From Salinirubrum litoreum (GTDB taxonomy: Archaea; Halobacteriota; Halobacteria; Halobacteriales; Haloferacaceae): a stretch of 64,000 nucleotides of DNA. The stretch is taken from positions 1,281,068-1,345,067 of the forward strand of contig NZ_JAJCVJ010000002.1 in the NCBI RefSeq assembly GCF_020567425.1. The letters run 5' to 3'. Each line of letters starts with the position of its first letter. Position 1 is the first letter of the stretch. The notes under the pieces are model-generated. The model saw only the letters and a list, made by a program, of their open reading frames with translations. It was not told the DNA's origin and ran no database searches. The position numbers were made by a program, and so were the translations under genes. Positions 46,389 through 55,225 of the stretch are shown here, in pieces.

Positions 46389-47069
46389 TCACTCGTCGTC
46401 GAAGTACTCGCTGAGGGCGTCGGTGACGACCGCGCCGGGATCGACGTTCTCCAGGGAGGCCCGCCGCCGGAGTTCGCGGTAGGCGTCCGGGGGGAGCGAG
46501 ACCGCGACCCGACCCGGTTCGGTCCCCTGCTCGCGGAGGGCGTCCTCGACCGACGCACCCTCGTTGACGCTACTGGCGAGTTGGCGGACCTCCCGGACCG
46601 TCAGGTCGGCGTCCAGCACCGCCCACGCGAGCGCGAACCGTGCCTCGCCGGAGACGCGGGCGATGTGTTTCGCGGCGGTCGGGGCGATCTCGCCGCGCGC
46701 GACGTGCCGCCGGATCGACTGCGGGAGGTCGTGTACCCGCGCCCACTTCCGGATGAACGCCACCGAGGCGTCCCCGCCGGCCTGTTCTGCGGCCGACTTG
46801 TAGGAGCCTTCAGCGCGGACGAGGGCGGCACAGGCGGCCGCCCCGCGCAACATGTAGACGTTGTCGGTCGCGCCGACCTCGTTGTCCGCGAAGGCCGCGA
46901 CCGTCTCGGCGGCCAGCGCGACGCTCTCTGTGTCGTCCGGGTCGAACTCGACGGCCCGGTCCGCCCACTCGCCCGTCACCGCCGGATCGGCGCGGACGAC
47001 CGGCTCACCGACCGGTTCGGCGCGGTCGGCGCGGTCCGCAGGCGGGGTCACGTCACGCTCGTCTGGCAT
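46389..47069 (-). CDS. DUF7119-like regulatory protein
   Basis: A 226-residue protein. The first about 45 residues are acidic and variable. The middle is helical (ALVRAEGSYKSAAEQAGGDASVAFIRKWARVHDLPQSIRRHVARGEI), resembling an HTH/ParB-like helical region. The C-terminal 45 residues look like a ribbon-helix-helix motif (GRVAVSLPPDAYRELRRRA). I place it with the haloarchaeal DUF7119 proteins. DNA binding is likely, targets unknown. Confidence 0.75.
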   Translation of the reverse strand: MPDERDVTPPADRADRAEPVGEPVVRADPAVTGEWADRAVEFDPDDTESVALAAETVAAFADNEVGATDNVYMLRGAAACAALVRAEGSYKSAAEQAGGDASVAFIRKWARVHDLPQSIRRHVARGEIAPTAAKHIARVSGEARFALAWAVLDADLTVREVRQLASSVNEGASVEDALREQGTEPGRVAVSLPPDAYRELRRRASLENVDPGAVVTDALSEYFDDE

Positions 47070-47163
47070 AGATGTCCGTTGGGGTGATTCGGCAAAAGCC
47101 GTTCGCCATCGTGCAACCGGCCCGCGACACCGGTGAACCGCCGTCGGGGGCCGATCTGTGGAC

Positions 47164-47343
47164 TCAGTTCTCGCCGGACTCTCGCTGTTCGGAGAGGTGT
47201 TCCCAGATCTCGGTACAGCCGGCACCCTCCTCCACGTCCGCGAGGTGGTCGTCGTCACGCGCCGAGTCCGACTCGACACTCGCGTCCTCGTCGGGTGACT
47301 CGATCCCCGCCGTGGCCGACTCACCGTCGGCTGGCCCGGTCAT
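47164..47343 (-). CDS. small acidic protein (59 aa)
   Basis: A 59-residue acidic protein. Most of it is Asp, Glu and Ser, but the end GAGCTEIWEHLSEQRESGEN is patterned and looks conserved. Its ATG lies inside the stop codon of the 29-codon gene just upstream (TCATC, the reverse of an ATGA junction), so the two are probably translated together. Function unknown. Confidence 0.65.
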   Translation of the reverse strand: MTGPADGESATAGIESPDEDASVESDSARDDDHLADVEEGAGCTEIWEHLSEQRESGEN

Positions 47344-47429
47344 CGGTCGTCCTCCGGGAGATAGAGTTCGGGGGCTACGTCCGCAGAGGCGTGTTGTCGC
47401 ACGTGCCGGTCACGCTCCTGTGAGTTCAT
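47340..47429 (-). CDS. very small protein (29 aa) upstream of and coupled to the 59-aa gene
   Basis: A 29-residue frame, MNSQERDRHVRQHASADV and then APELYLPEDDR, whose stop codon overlaps the next start codon. A TATA-like GCTTAACC (minus strand, about 47453-47460) stands about 28 bases before its ATG, as for a leaderless gene. It may be a functional micro-protein or a leader peptide that controls the 59-aa gene. Confidence 0.5.
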   Translation of the reverse strand: MNSQERDRHVRQHASADVAPELYLPEDDR

Positions 47430-47647
47430 CGGTGCGTCGTAGACACCGGGCGGGGTTAAGCACGCGTTCGCCTGTAAACAATACCCGCACTCCCCGATAC
47501 CGGCGATTCCTGCCACTATCTTCGACAGCGGATCGCGTCGAAAACTGCAAGACTGAAGTCGGATCGGTTGGCCGAGAGGCGTCACGAGACCGGACAGGGT
47601 TTGTGAGTGCCGAGCGTTTCAGGTGGGGGCGGTCCCTCGACCGGGAC

Positions 47648-47956
47648 ATGAGCGTGGCTCTCCGCGTCCTCGACGACGGGGCGTGGCTCAGCGTGAACGA
47701 CAGACGGCGGGTCAGCGTCAGCGAACTCTGGCGACTGCCCGACTCGTCGTTCTGTCGGTGTGCCCTGCCGGACGTGGTCGTCGAGGGATTCTTGGAGACC
47801 GGGGTCGACGGCCGGACCGTCGAGACGCGGGTGCAGGGCCAGTGTATCGCCTGCGGCCACTCGGATACGACCGACTGGCTCCCGGTCGGGCGAATCGTCG
47901 ACGGCGAGTTCCGCGACCTGGCCCGCGAGGGCGGGGTCGTGCGACTGACGAGATAA
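47648..47956 (+). CDS. hypothetical protein with CxC/CxxC metal site
   Basis: A 102-residue protein beginning MSVALRVLDDGAWLSVNDRR. Cysteines in FCRCALPD and QCIACGHSD could form one zinc site between two beta-rich halves (VQGQCIACGHSDTTDWLPVG). It lies 113 bases before the nitrite/sulfite reductase gene on the same strand. I recognise no named family with confidence. Confidence 0.72.
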   Translation: MSVALRVLDDGAWLSVNDRRRVSVSELWRLPDSSFCRCALPDVVVEGFLETGVDGRTVETRVQGQCIACGHSDTTDWLPVGRIVDGEFRDLAREGGVVRLTR

Positions 47957-48069
47957 TCGCCGAGGTGGGTCGCGCGACAATACCGGCAAATGATTCTGGT
48001 TCGACCGAGCACCGGGAAGGGTTGACGGCAAGCGCGCGGCCTTACGTTCGGGAGACCGAGGGGGTAGCA

Positions 48070-49851
48070 ATGCCGACCGACGTCGAAAACTGGAAGTCAG
48101 AGGTCTACGGGAACGAGATCAGGGAGCATCTCTTTCGGTTCGCAGAGGAGGGGTGGGAGGCGATCCCCGACGACGAGCACGACGCGTGGTTCGAGCGGTT
48201 CAAGTGGTGGGGGCTGTACCACCAGCGAAACGGCCAGGAGAGCTACTTCATGCTGCGGATCGGGACGCCGAACGGCGTCCTGAAGCCGGGCCAGGCCGAG
48301 GTCGTCGCCGACATCGCCGACGAGTACGCTCGCGGGCCGGTCGAGAATCCGATCTTCGGCAACGGCTGGGTCGACTGGACGACCCGCCAGTCGATCCAAC
48401 TCCACTGGATCAACATCGAGGACGTGCCGGACATCTTCGAGCGACTCGAATCCGTGGGCCTCTCGGCCCAGCAGGCCTGCGGCGACTCCTGGCGCAACAT
48501 CGTCGGCTGTCCGGTCGCCGGCAAGGACAAACACGAACACGTCGACGCCTTGCCGGTCGCGGAGGGCCTCCACGAGACGTACAAGGGCCACGAGGAGCAC
48601 TCGAACCTCCCCCGGAAGTGGAAGGTCGCCGTGACCGGATGCAGAGAAGGCTGTGGCCAGGGGGACATCAACGACCTCGCCTTCGAACCGGCGACGAAGC
48701 AGATCGACGGCGAGGCCGTCCGCGGCTTCAACGTCAACGTCGGCGGCGGCCTCGCGCGAAACGAACCACGCCTCGCCCGCGAACTCGACGTGTTCGTCAC
48801 CCCCGAGGAGGCAAGCGAGGTCGGCGGTGCCATCTCGGCGCTGTTCCGTGACTACGGCGACCGCGAAGACCGGTACAGCGCCCGGATGAAGTTCCTCGTC
48901 GACGAGATGGGCACCGAGGAGATCCGCGAGACCCTACAGGACGAGTACGTGGACTTCGAGCTGCGCACTGCCGGTGAGGACCTCCGCAGTGACTACTCGT
49001 ACAACTCGGGCCGCGCGACCGGCGGCCACTCGGATCACGTCGGCGTCCACGAACAGGCGGACGGCAACTACTACGTCGGCCTGAACGTCCTCGTCGGCCG
49101 GATGGGCGTCGAGGACACGCAGGAACTCGCCCGCCTCGCCGACGAGTACGGCTCCGGCGAGGTGCGCGTCACCCAGCGCCAGAACGTCATCGTGACCGAC
49201 GTGCCCGAGGCGGACCTCGACGACCTGCTCGCGGAACCCCTGCTCGACGACTACTCGCCGGACCCACACCCGTTCATGCGCGGATCGGTCGCCTGCACCG
49301 GCTCCGAGTTCTGCTCGCTCTCTATCGTGGAGACGAAGAACCGGCAGGTGCGCTACGCGCGCTGGCTGAAAGAGCACGTCGACCTGCCCGACGGTATCGA
49401 GGACTTCCACGTCCACCTCTCGGGCTGTACCGCCTCCTGTGCCCAGCCACAGATCGCGGACGTGAGCCTTCGAGGGATGAAGACCCGGAAGGACGGCGAG
49501 GCGGTCGAGGCGCTGGACATCGGTCTCGGCGGCGGCCTCGGCGAGAACCCGCAGTTCGCCGACTGGGTGACGCAGCGCGTGCCAGTCGACGAGGTGCCGG
49601 GCGCGATCAAGAACCTGCTCGCCAACTTCGAGGACCGCCGCGAGGGGAGTGAAAGCTTCCGGGACTTCGTGGAGCGTACCGACGAGGAGACGCTCGCGGA
49701 CCTCGTGGAACCCGAGGAGACGAGCTACGACGACCCGATGATGCACAACACGAAGCTGACGTGGTACCCCTACGCCGACGAGGACGACATGAGTGCGAGT
49801 CCCGCCCCGACCGCGGCCGACGGGAGTCCCATCGAACCCGCCGACGACTGA
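48070..49851 (+). CDS. ferredoxin-dependent nitrite/sulfite reductase
   Basis: A 593-residue siroheme and [4Fe-4S] enzyme with the duplicated ferrodoxin-like halves of the family. Cluster ligands are C409 and C415 (ACTGSEFC) and C453 and C457 (LSGCTASC). The first half has TRQSIQLHWI and GDSWRNIVGCPVAG, with the arginines typical of siroheme binding. It reduces nitrite to ammonia or sulfite to sulfide by six electrons. In haloarchaea close relatives act as assimilatory nitrite reductase (NasD type). No nitrate reductase or transporter gene is next to it, so the substrate is open. Confidence 0.9.
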   Translation: MPTDVENWKSEVYGNEIREHLFRFAEEGWEAIPDDEHDAWFERFKWWGLYHQRNGQESYFMLRIGTPNGVLKPGQAEVVADIADEYARGPVENPIFGNGWVDWTTRQSIQLHWINIEDVPDIFERLESVGLSAQQACGDSWRNIVGCPVAGKDKHEHVDALPVAEGLHETYKGHEEHSNLPRKWKVAVTGCREGCGQGDINDLAFEPATKQIDGEAVRGFNVNVGGGLARNEPRLARELDVFVTPEEASEVGGAISALFRDYGDREDRYSARMKFLVDEMGTEEIRETLQDEYVDFELRTAGEDLRSDYSYNSGRATGGHSDHVGVHEQADGNYYVGLNVLVGRMGVEDTQELARLADEYGSGEVRVTQRQNVIVTDVPEADLDDLLAEPLLDDYSPDPHPFMRGSVACTGSEFCSLSIVETKNRQVRYARWLKEHVDLPDGIEDFHVHLSGCTASCAQPQIADVSLRGMKTRKDGEAVEALDIGLGGGLGENPQFADWVTQRVPVDEVPGAIKNLLANFEDRREGSESFRDFVERTDEETLADLVEPEETSYDDPMMHNTKLTWYPYADEDDMSASPAPTAADGSPIEPADD

Positions 49852-49901
49852 CGGCCCTCCCACGCTCTCTCCCACTCCTTCGTTCCGGTTTTCCGCCTTC
49901 G

Positions 49902-50285
49902 TCACCGATACCGAAGTCCGACGATCACGACCGTCAGCAGATACGCGACGCCGAACAGCGCGACCTGCGGGCGCGGATCGTTCCCTGCGACCTGCCACCC
50001 ACTCACGGCGATCACGACTGCGCCGACGAGACCGAAAGACAGGACGCTCCCGACGAAGACGAACACCGTCTCGCCGAGTGCGTCACGGGACCAGTCGCCC
50101 GCGACGAGTGGGTAGGCGGCACCGAACGCGACGACGCCGGTGACGAGTCCGACCGCCGAACTCGACACGCTTCCGATCAGTGTCGAGACGCTCCAGACGG
50201 CCGGGGAGACGAGCATCGCCACGCCGACGAACGAGAGCACGAAGTCGACCGTCGCGGGGAGGGAATCGTCTACGGGGTCGGACAC
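49902..50285 (-). CDS. hypothetical membrane protein
   Basis: A 127-residue protein with four hydrophobic helices, starting at a GTG (MSDPVDDSLPATVDFVLSFVG). No charged residues of known function are seen within the helices. It ends 50 bases from the convergent reductase gene and follows the MBL-fold gene region on the same strand with a three-base gap. Family not recognised. Confidence 0.68.
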   Translation of the reverse strand: MSDPVDDSLPATVDFVLSFVGVAMLVSPAVWSVSTLIGSVSSSAVGLVTGVVAFGAAYPLVAGDWSRDALGETVFVFVGSVLSFGLVGAVVIAVSGWQVAGNDPRPQVALFGVAYLLTVVIVGLRYR

Positions 50286-50288
50286 GGC

Positions 50289-51203
50289 TCAGTCCTCGGC
50301 GTGGTTCAGATAGCCCAGCACGCCCTTCGTGTTCAGGCGCTCCTCGGCGCGGGCCTTCTCTGCGCCCCACACCTCGACCATCCGGCTGTGCTCGACGAAG
50401 TACTCGATGACGGCCTCGTCGTCGGCCAATTCGTCGCGTTTCTCGCGGACCGCTTCGACCCACTCGACGAGGGTGCGCTTGTAGCCCGACAGCAGGTCCT
50501 CGCTGTAGTGGACCGGCCCGAAGTGACCGAAACACAGCACCTCGGGGTCGCGCTGGACGATCGTCTCGGCGTCCGTGAGACACTGGTCGAGGTCGAACTG
50601 CGAGGGCGGGGTCGTCTGCCGGACGCGACCGGTCTGCGGGACGAAGATGCCGGCGGCGTCGGCGGTGAACACCACGTCGTCGCCGTCGTCGTGGAAGATG
50701 GTCTGGTGCGGGGCGTGGCCCGGCGCGTGGAGCACGTCCAGCGTCCGGTCGCCGAGGTCGATGCTGTCCCCGCCCTCGATGCCCTCGATTCGATCTTCCG
50801 GCACCGGCTTCGGTTCGACGTAGTACTGCCACTGCTCGTCGACGGCGGCCTTCGTGCCGGCGACGAGGCGGGAGGGATCGATCAGGTGCGGGACGCCGAT
50901 GTCGTGGGTCAGCACGGTGGCGTTCGGGTATCGCTCCGCGAGGAAGCCCGCGCCGCCCGCGTGGTCGAGGTGGACGTGCGTCGGGAGGATGAACTCCAAC
51001 TCGTCCTCGCCGATGCCCACCTCGTCTAAGGCGTCGAACAGCAACTCGTGGTTCGTGCCGATGCCGGTGTCCACGACCGCCGGGCGCTCGGCGTCGAGGA
51101 TGTAGACAGAGCCGTACTGCTCGGTGTCGTACATCCCGGTGTCGAGGTAGTAGAGGTCGGTGCAGTCCCCCTCGGTGACTTCGAAGACGTCGCCGATAGC
51201 CAT
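50289..51203 (-). CDS. MBL-fold metallo-hydrolase
   Basis: A 304-residue metallo-beta-lactamase-fold protein. The metal motif is PTHVHLDHAGG (HxHxDH). Further ligands are in LHAPGHAPHQTIF and VVFTADAAG, and a late H is in CFGHFGPVHYS. The C-terminal part is helical, typical of the glyoxalase II-like and lactonase branch. Probably a cytoplasmic hydrolase of thioesters or lactones. The ATG at 51203 opens directly into the fold. Confidence 0.88.
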   Translation of the reverse strand: MAIGDVFEVTEGDCTDLYYLDTGMYDTEQYGSVYILDAERPAVVDTGIGTNHELLFDALDEVGIGEDELEFILPTHVHLDHAGGAGFLAERYPNATVLTHDIGVPHLIDPSRLVAGTKAAVDEQWQYYVEPKPVPEDRIEGIEGGDSIDLGDRTLDVLHAPGHAPHQTIFHDDGDDVVFTADAAGIFVPQTGRVRQTTPPSQFDLDQCLTDAETIVQRDPEVLCFGHFGPVHYSEDLLSGYKRTLVEWVEAVREKRDELADDEAVIEYFVEHSRMVEVWGAEKARAEERLNTKGVLGYLNHAED

Positions 51204-51304
51204 GTCCGAACCGGCGCGGGCCGGCACGAAAAGCGTTCGGTCCGGGTGTCGGCTCGCCGCCCTCGCTCTCTTGACGCCTCCCGCTCGTTCCGCTTCGCTC
51301 TCGT

Positions 51305-52507
51305 CTACTCGAACGTCTGCGGGTCGCCGACCAATCTGCTCAGTCGCTCCGCGCCGGCCCGCGTCCCCTTGGCGATCAGCAGGTCGCCGGCGTGGAGTGC
51401 GGTGGTCGGACCGGGCGAGACGACCCACTCGTTGCCGGGGCGCTTGACGGCGATGACGCGCATCCCGGTCTCGGTCTTCACCATCTCGTCGGCCAGCGTG
51501 CGGTCCGCGAGTCGTGATCCCGACTCGACCGCCATGCGGACGATGATCTCGTCGGACTCCTCGACCGCGGCGGCGACGACCGGGTGGGCGTCCAACCCCC
51601 GGAGGACGCCCTCGCTGATCTCCACGGCGGCGTCGGAGATCACCTCGGTCGACCCGGCCAGGTGCATCAGCCCCCGCAGGGAGATGGGGTCGTCCACGCG
51701 GGCGGCCGCCCTGAGCGTCCACGCCTCGAACCGGGATTCGAGTGCGTCGACCTCGGCCTCTAATTCGGCGACCTCCTCGGCGACCCCTTCGCTGTCGAAC
51801 AGCACCGCGCCGTAGGCCAGGTCGACCGCGAGTTCGCTCATGTTCTTCATCAGGACGATGGAGTCGACGGCGCGGTCGAGGTCCTCGATGGTCGAGTCGA
51901 CCGCGACCGGGGGTTCGTACTCGGTTCCAGTGGCGCGTTCGTAGACGGCCGCGATGCCGTCCTCGACGCCCCGGAGGAGCGTCACGTCGCCGGCCCGGAG
52001 GTCGGTCGCGTGGTCGGGGTTCGTGATCCAGTCGCCGTCGCGCCGGATGGCGATCACCCGGACGCCGGTGTCGGTCTCCAGGTTGAGGTCGGCGAGGGTG
52101 TGCCCGGCGTAGTCGGAGTCGGGGGCGATCTCGGCACGGACGACCGTCTCGATGGCCTCGGGGAGCGCCTCGCGCATCGCGTCGGGGAGGCCGATGTCCT
52201 CTAAGACGATCTTGGCGATGTCGGCGGCGGCGTCGGCGATCTTCTCGGCCGCGCCGACCATCCCCAGTACGGGCGCGAGTTCCTCGGCGTCGTCGGGCGT
52301 CCGGGCGGCCATGAGCAGGCTCATCCGCGCCCGGAGTTGGAGGATCTCCATGCGCTCTTCGAGGGCGAGCACCTCGGCCGCGATGTCGTCGCTCCGGTGG
52401 AGCACGGCGGAGTACGCGAGGTCGATCAGCAGTTCGGCGGTGTCTTTCATCTCCGCTAAGAGTTCCTTGACGCTGACCGGTTCGTACTCCACCTCGCCGG
52501 GGTCCAT
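51305..52507 (-). CDS. PhoU/TrkA-C tandem protein (potassium channel regulator-like)
   Basis: A 400-residue protein with two repeats of PhoU-like helices followed by a TrkA-C (RCK_C) domain. Repeat one has AELLIDLAYSAVLHRSDDIAAEV then TGVRVIAIRRDGDWITNP. Repeat two has SELAVDLAYGAVLFDSEGVAEEV then TGMRVIAVKRPGNEWVVSPG. There is no membrane segment, so it is probably a cytoplasmic regulator of potassium transport or a nucleotide sensor. The ATG at 52507 is the only good start. Confidence 0.88.
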   Translation of the reverse strand: MDPGEVEYEPVSVKELLAEMKDTAELLIDLAYSAVLHRSDDIAAEVLALEERMEILQLRARMSLLMAARTPDDAEELAPVLGMVGAAEKIADAAADIAKIVLEDIGLPDAMREALPEAIETVVRAEIAPDSDYAGHTLADLNLETDTGVRVIAIRRDGDWITNPDHATDLRAGDVTLLRGVEDGIAAVYERATGTEYEPPVAVDSTIEDLDRAVDSIVLMKNMSELAVDLAYGAVLFDSEGVAEEVAELEAEVDALESRFEAWTLRAAARVDDPISLRGLMHLAGSTEVISDAAVEISEGVLRGLDAHPVVAAAVEESDEIIVRMAVESGSRLADRTLADEMVKTETGMRVIAVKRPGNEWVVSPGPTTALHAGDLLIAKGTRAGAERLSRLVGDPQTFE

Positions 52508-52641
52508 GGCGTGGTGGTTCGGTCGGGGGTGGCAAAAGGATTGCTCGGGATACGTTGTCGATGTCTGTGTGAATTCGTGTGGAGACGACTCGGTCGAGTC
52601 GGTCGTGGACATCTCGGTCGGGTCGGTCGTGGACGGTAAGG

Positions 52642-53020
52642 GGTGAAAGCCCCCGGCCGCTCGACCCTCTGCGGCTCCGTGCGCGCTTCCCTCGGGCTGG
52701 CGGGCACGCCCGCCAGCCCTCAGTCCAGTGCTACGGTCGCCGGAGAGGGATCGACCGGCCAGCCCCTTTCAGTCCCACCCGGTGGAATCTGCGACCCATC
52801 GTGTCGTCACTGGTCGTCACCCGGCGTGGCACTCGCAGTGGTCGGAACCCGGTTCGCTCGTACTCCCCACGCCTCCCCGACTGGTGACGAGCGAACTGCG
52901 AGGCAGGTCCTCGCTGTCGCTCGGACACTGCTCGGTTTCGCTCGTCACCAGCTCGCGTCCTCGATGGGTTCCGGTTGCCGTGACGTGGTCGGGTGACTGG
53001 TGGAGTCGTACGCTTTCACC
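52642..53020 (+). repeat. dispersed modular repeat, copy D, complete with terminal inverted repeats
   Basis: A 379-bp unit in the 906-base gap 52508-53413, which has no supported gene. It starts GGTGAAAGC (52642) and ends GCTTTCACC (53012-53020). Part I (to 52781) pairs GGCCGCTCGACCCTC with GAGGGATCGACCGGCC at its base, with one hairpin GGGCTGGCGGGC...GCCCGCCAGCCC inside. It closes with CTTTCAGTCCCACCC. Part II runs from CACTGGTCGTCACCCG to GTCGGGTGACTGGTGG. Two 24-base copies of CTCGGTCGRGTCGGTCGTGG directly precede it (52589 and 52613). Confidence 0.8.
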
Positions 53021-53139
53021 GAAAATCCGGCGCGCACGAGGAACGTGCGCGAGGGAGAATCGCGGGCGGTGCGGAGAGCGTCCTCGTGAGTGGAACGAGC
53101 GAGGGCTGGCGAGAGCTTCGCTCTCGCTCTGATTCGAGG

Positions 53140-53345
53140 CTGGGGAGGACGAGGTGCGGTCGCAGTGCTGTCGCGGTCGCAGTTGCGGTTCCTCGCGCTA
53201 GCACGAGTAGCGGTGCTGGTGCTGTTCGCGGTGCGGTCGGTGTCGCGGATGCAGTGCTGTCGCGGATGCGAGCTTCTCGTCGGTGCGCTCGATCGAGTAG
53301 CGTTGCTGTCACGGTTTGCAGTGGAGTAGCTGTCAGGGTCGCAGT
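53140..53345 (+). repeat. G/T-rich tract, copy D
   Basis: It follows copy D and starts with GAGGCTGGGGAGGACGAGG. Repeated GCGGTCGCAGTGCTGTCGCG-type words follow, then TTCTCGTCGGTGCGCTCGATC. It reaches to within 70 bases of the stop codon of the ABC permease gene. Confidence 0.6.
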
Positions 53346-53413
53346 CTACGGCGTCCTCACAGTCGCAGTCGTCACACCGAGAAACAACCCAGACACGAAC
53401 GCACACCACCGAG

Positions 53414-54271
53414 TCACTGCCAGAGTCCCCGCCCACTCGCCTGCACTGCCACCACCACGCTCCCGCCGATCACCAGCAACAACACCACGAGCGGAACCGT
53501 CGCTGTCACACCCCGCGAGAGAAACGCGACCCAGATCTGCGTCGGGAGCGTGTGCGGCGTGTACGCGGTCAGCATCGTCGCACCGAACTCCCCGACTGCG
53601 CGGGCGAAGGTCAACACGATGCCGGCGAGGACGTGACCCCGCGCCAGGGGGAGACTCACCCGCCGGAAGGTTCCCCAGCGCCCGCGCCCGAGGGTCCGAC
53701 TCGCCTCCTCCAGTCGCTCGTCGACCCCGGCGAAGCCCGCCCGGGCGGTGACGACCAGAAACGGCCCGGCGACGAACGTCTGTGCCAGTACGATGCCGAG
53801 GTAGCTGTCCGTCAGTGGAAGCCCGACCGCAGACGCCAGCGATCCCACCACGGAGCCGTGACCGACGCCGGTCAGGAGCATCACGCCGGCGACCACCGGC
53901 GGGACGACGAGTGGGAGCGCAACCAGCGCCTCGACGGCCAGTTTGCCGGGGAACGACGCCCGCGCGAGCACGTACGCCAGCGGGACGCCGAAGGCGGTCG
54001 CCAGCAGCGTCGCGGCCGGCGCGGTCGCCAGCGAGTACTGTGCCGCCGAGACCAGCGCCGGATCGGTGAACGCCTCGGCCGACAGCCCACCTGCACGCCC
54101 CAGAAACGCGACGAGTGGGTACGACAGCGAGACGACGAAGACGACCGCGAGCAGGAGAAACGGCCGGGGCGTCTCGCCGAGTGTCACGCTCGACCGAATC
54201 CACTCACAGAGCGCCCGGACCCGCCCGCCGACCGCGCGCATCCGAGCGAACTCCGGCACCGAGACGCTCAC
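53414..54271 (-). CDS. ABC transporter permease, molybdate/tungstate type
   Basis: A 285-residue permease of the ModB/WtpB type with about six helices. The EAA loop EEASRTLGRGRWGTFRRVSLP contacts the ATPase. It starts at a GTG inside the stop codon of the binding-protein gene (GTGA overlap), so translation is coupled. An ATPase gene would normally follow, but the next 900 bases are the repeat region around copy D. The family imports molybdate, tungstate or a similar oxyanion. Confidence 0.9.
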   Translation of the reverse strand: MSVSVPEFARMRAVGGRVRALCEWIRSSVTLGETPRPFLLLAVVFVVSLSYPLVAFLGRAGGLSAEAFTDPALVSAAQYSLATAPAATLLATAFGVPLAYVLARASFPGKLAVEALVALPLVVPPVVAGVMLLTGVGHGSVVGSLASAVGLPLTDSYLGIVLAQTFVAGPFLVVTARAGFAGVDERLEEASRTLGRGRWGTFRRVSLPLARGHVLAGIVLTFARAVGEFGATMLTAYTPHTLPTQIWVAFLSRGVTATVPLVVLLLVIGGSVVVAVQASGRGLWQ

Positions 54272-55191
54272 GGCACCACCTCCGGCGGCACCCGGCCACT
54301 CCGATGCGGCACACTCGACGGCACCGTCAGCCCGTACTCCCGGAGCAGGTCCGCCGAGTCCAGCAGGAATCGGACGAACTCACGGCCACTGGCGGGGTTG
54401 TCTGCCGCCGAGAGGACCGTCGCGGCGTACACCACCGGCGACCCCCTGACCACGGTTCCGTCCGGCAGGGTGTAGCTGGCGCGAGCGTACTGCTCGGCGC
54501 GGGCCGGGTCCGCGAAGTTCAGCGCCGGCGGGAGTTCGAAGACCGGTAGGTCGCGCTCGACGGCCATGTTGCGGTAGCAGAGTGCGGCCACGCGTTCGCC
54601 GGTCTCGACGCCTGCCAGGAGGTGGGCCTCCTGTGGATCGACGACCGTCTCTCGGCGGAGGGTCTCGGGAATCCACGGTTCGCCGTAGTAGTCGGCCGCG
54701 AGGTCGAAGGCGTGGAGTGTCCGGTAGCCCAGCGGGTCCACGTCGGCGTCGCTCCGGGCGACCGGTCCCGTCGCCTCGGCCAGTACGTCGTACCACGGCT
54801 CGCCGGCCCGGAGTCGCTCGGCGACCGTCGACTCCGGGGCGGCGGTGAGACACAGCGCGTTCGAGGCGACCGTCACGTCCCAGTCGGTGAACTCGGGCCG
54901 CAGTCTCCGGCGCAGGAGGCCGGCGTCCGCGCTGATCACCACGTCCGGTCGCTTGACACTCTCTCGAACGAACCGGACGACAGCGGCCGATCCGTGAAAC
55001 TCGCTCCGGACCTCGGTGCCGGTCTCCCGGCGGAACGCCGGGGCCACACCCTCGCCGACCGTCAGTGCGAGACTCCCGGCCGACAGCACCGAGAGGGACT
55101 CCCCGCCGAGACAGCCGGCGGTCCCGACCGTGGCGAGGACACCGGCGCTCCCGGCGCGTCCGACCCCACGTAACACCGAACGTCTGCGCAC
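54268..55191 (-). CDS. ABC transporter substrate-binding lipoprotein, molybdate/tungstate type
   Basis: A 307-residue binding protein. The N-terminus is a Tat-type lipoprotein signal (MRRRSVLRGVGRAGSAG...TAGCLGG), with a lipobox Cys near residue 27. The mature part starts LSVLSAGSLALTVGEGVAPAF, the usual opening of WtpA/ModA proteins, with a serine-containing oxyanion loop (SAGSL, FHGSAAVV). It starts at a GTG. The operator-like palindrome 55226-55239 is just upstream. Confidence 0.9.
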   Translation of the reverse strand: MRRRSVLRGVGRAGSAGVLATVGTAGCLGGESLSVLSAGSLALTVGEGVAPAFRRETGTEVRSEFHGSAAVVRFVRESVKRPDVVISADAGLLRRRLRPEFTDWDVTVASNALCLTAAPESTVAERLRAGEPWYDVLAEATGPVARSDADVDPLGYRTLHAFDLAADYYGEPWIPETLRRETVVDPQEAHLLAGVETGERVAALCYRNMAVERDLPVFELPPALNFADPARAEQYARASYTLPDGTVVRGSPVVYAATVLSAADNPASGREFVRFLLDSADLLREYGLTVPSSVPHRSGRVPPEVVP

Positions 55192-55225
55192 GCACGAAAC
55201 GTCGAACTGTTACGCTATCGGTGTT

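Noticed and set aside
52643-52996. 117-codon frame across repeat copy D
   Set aside because: It is a translation of the hairpin module, with no halophilic composition or family.
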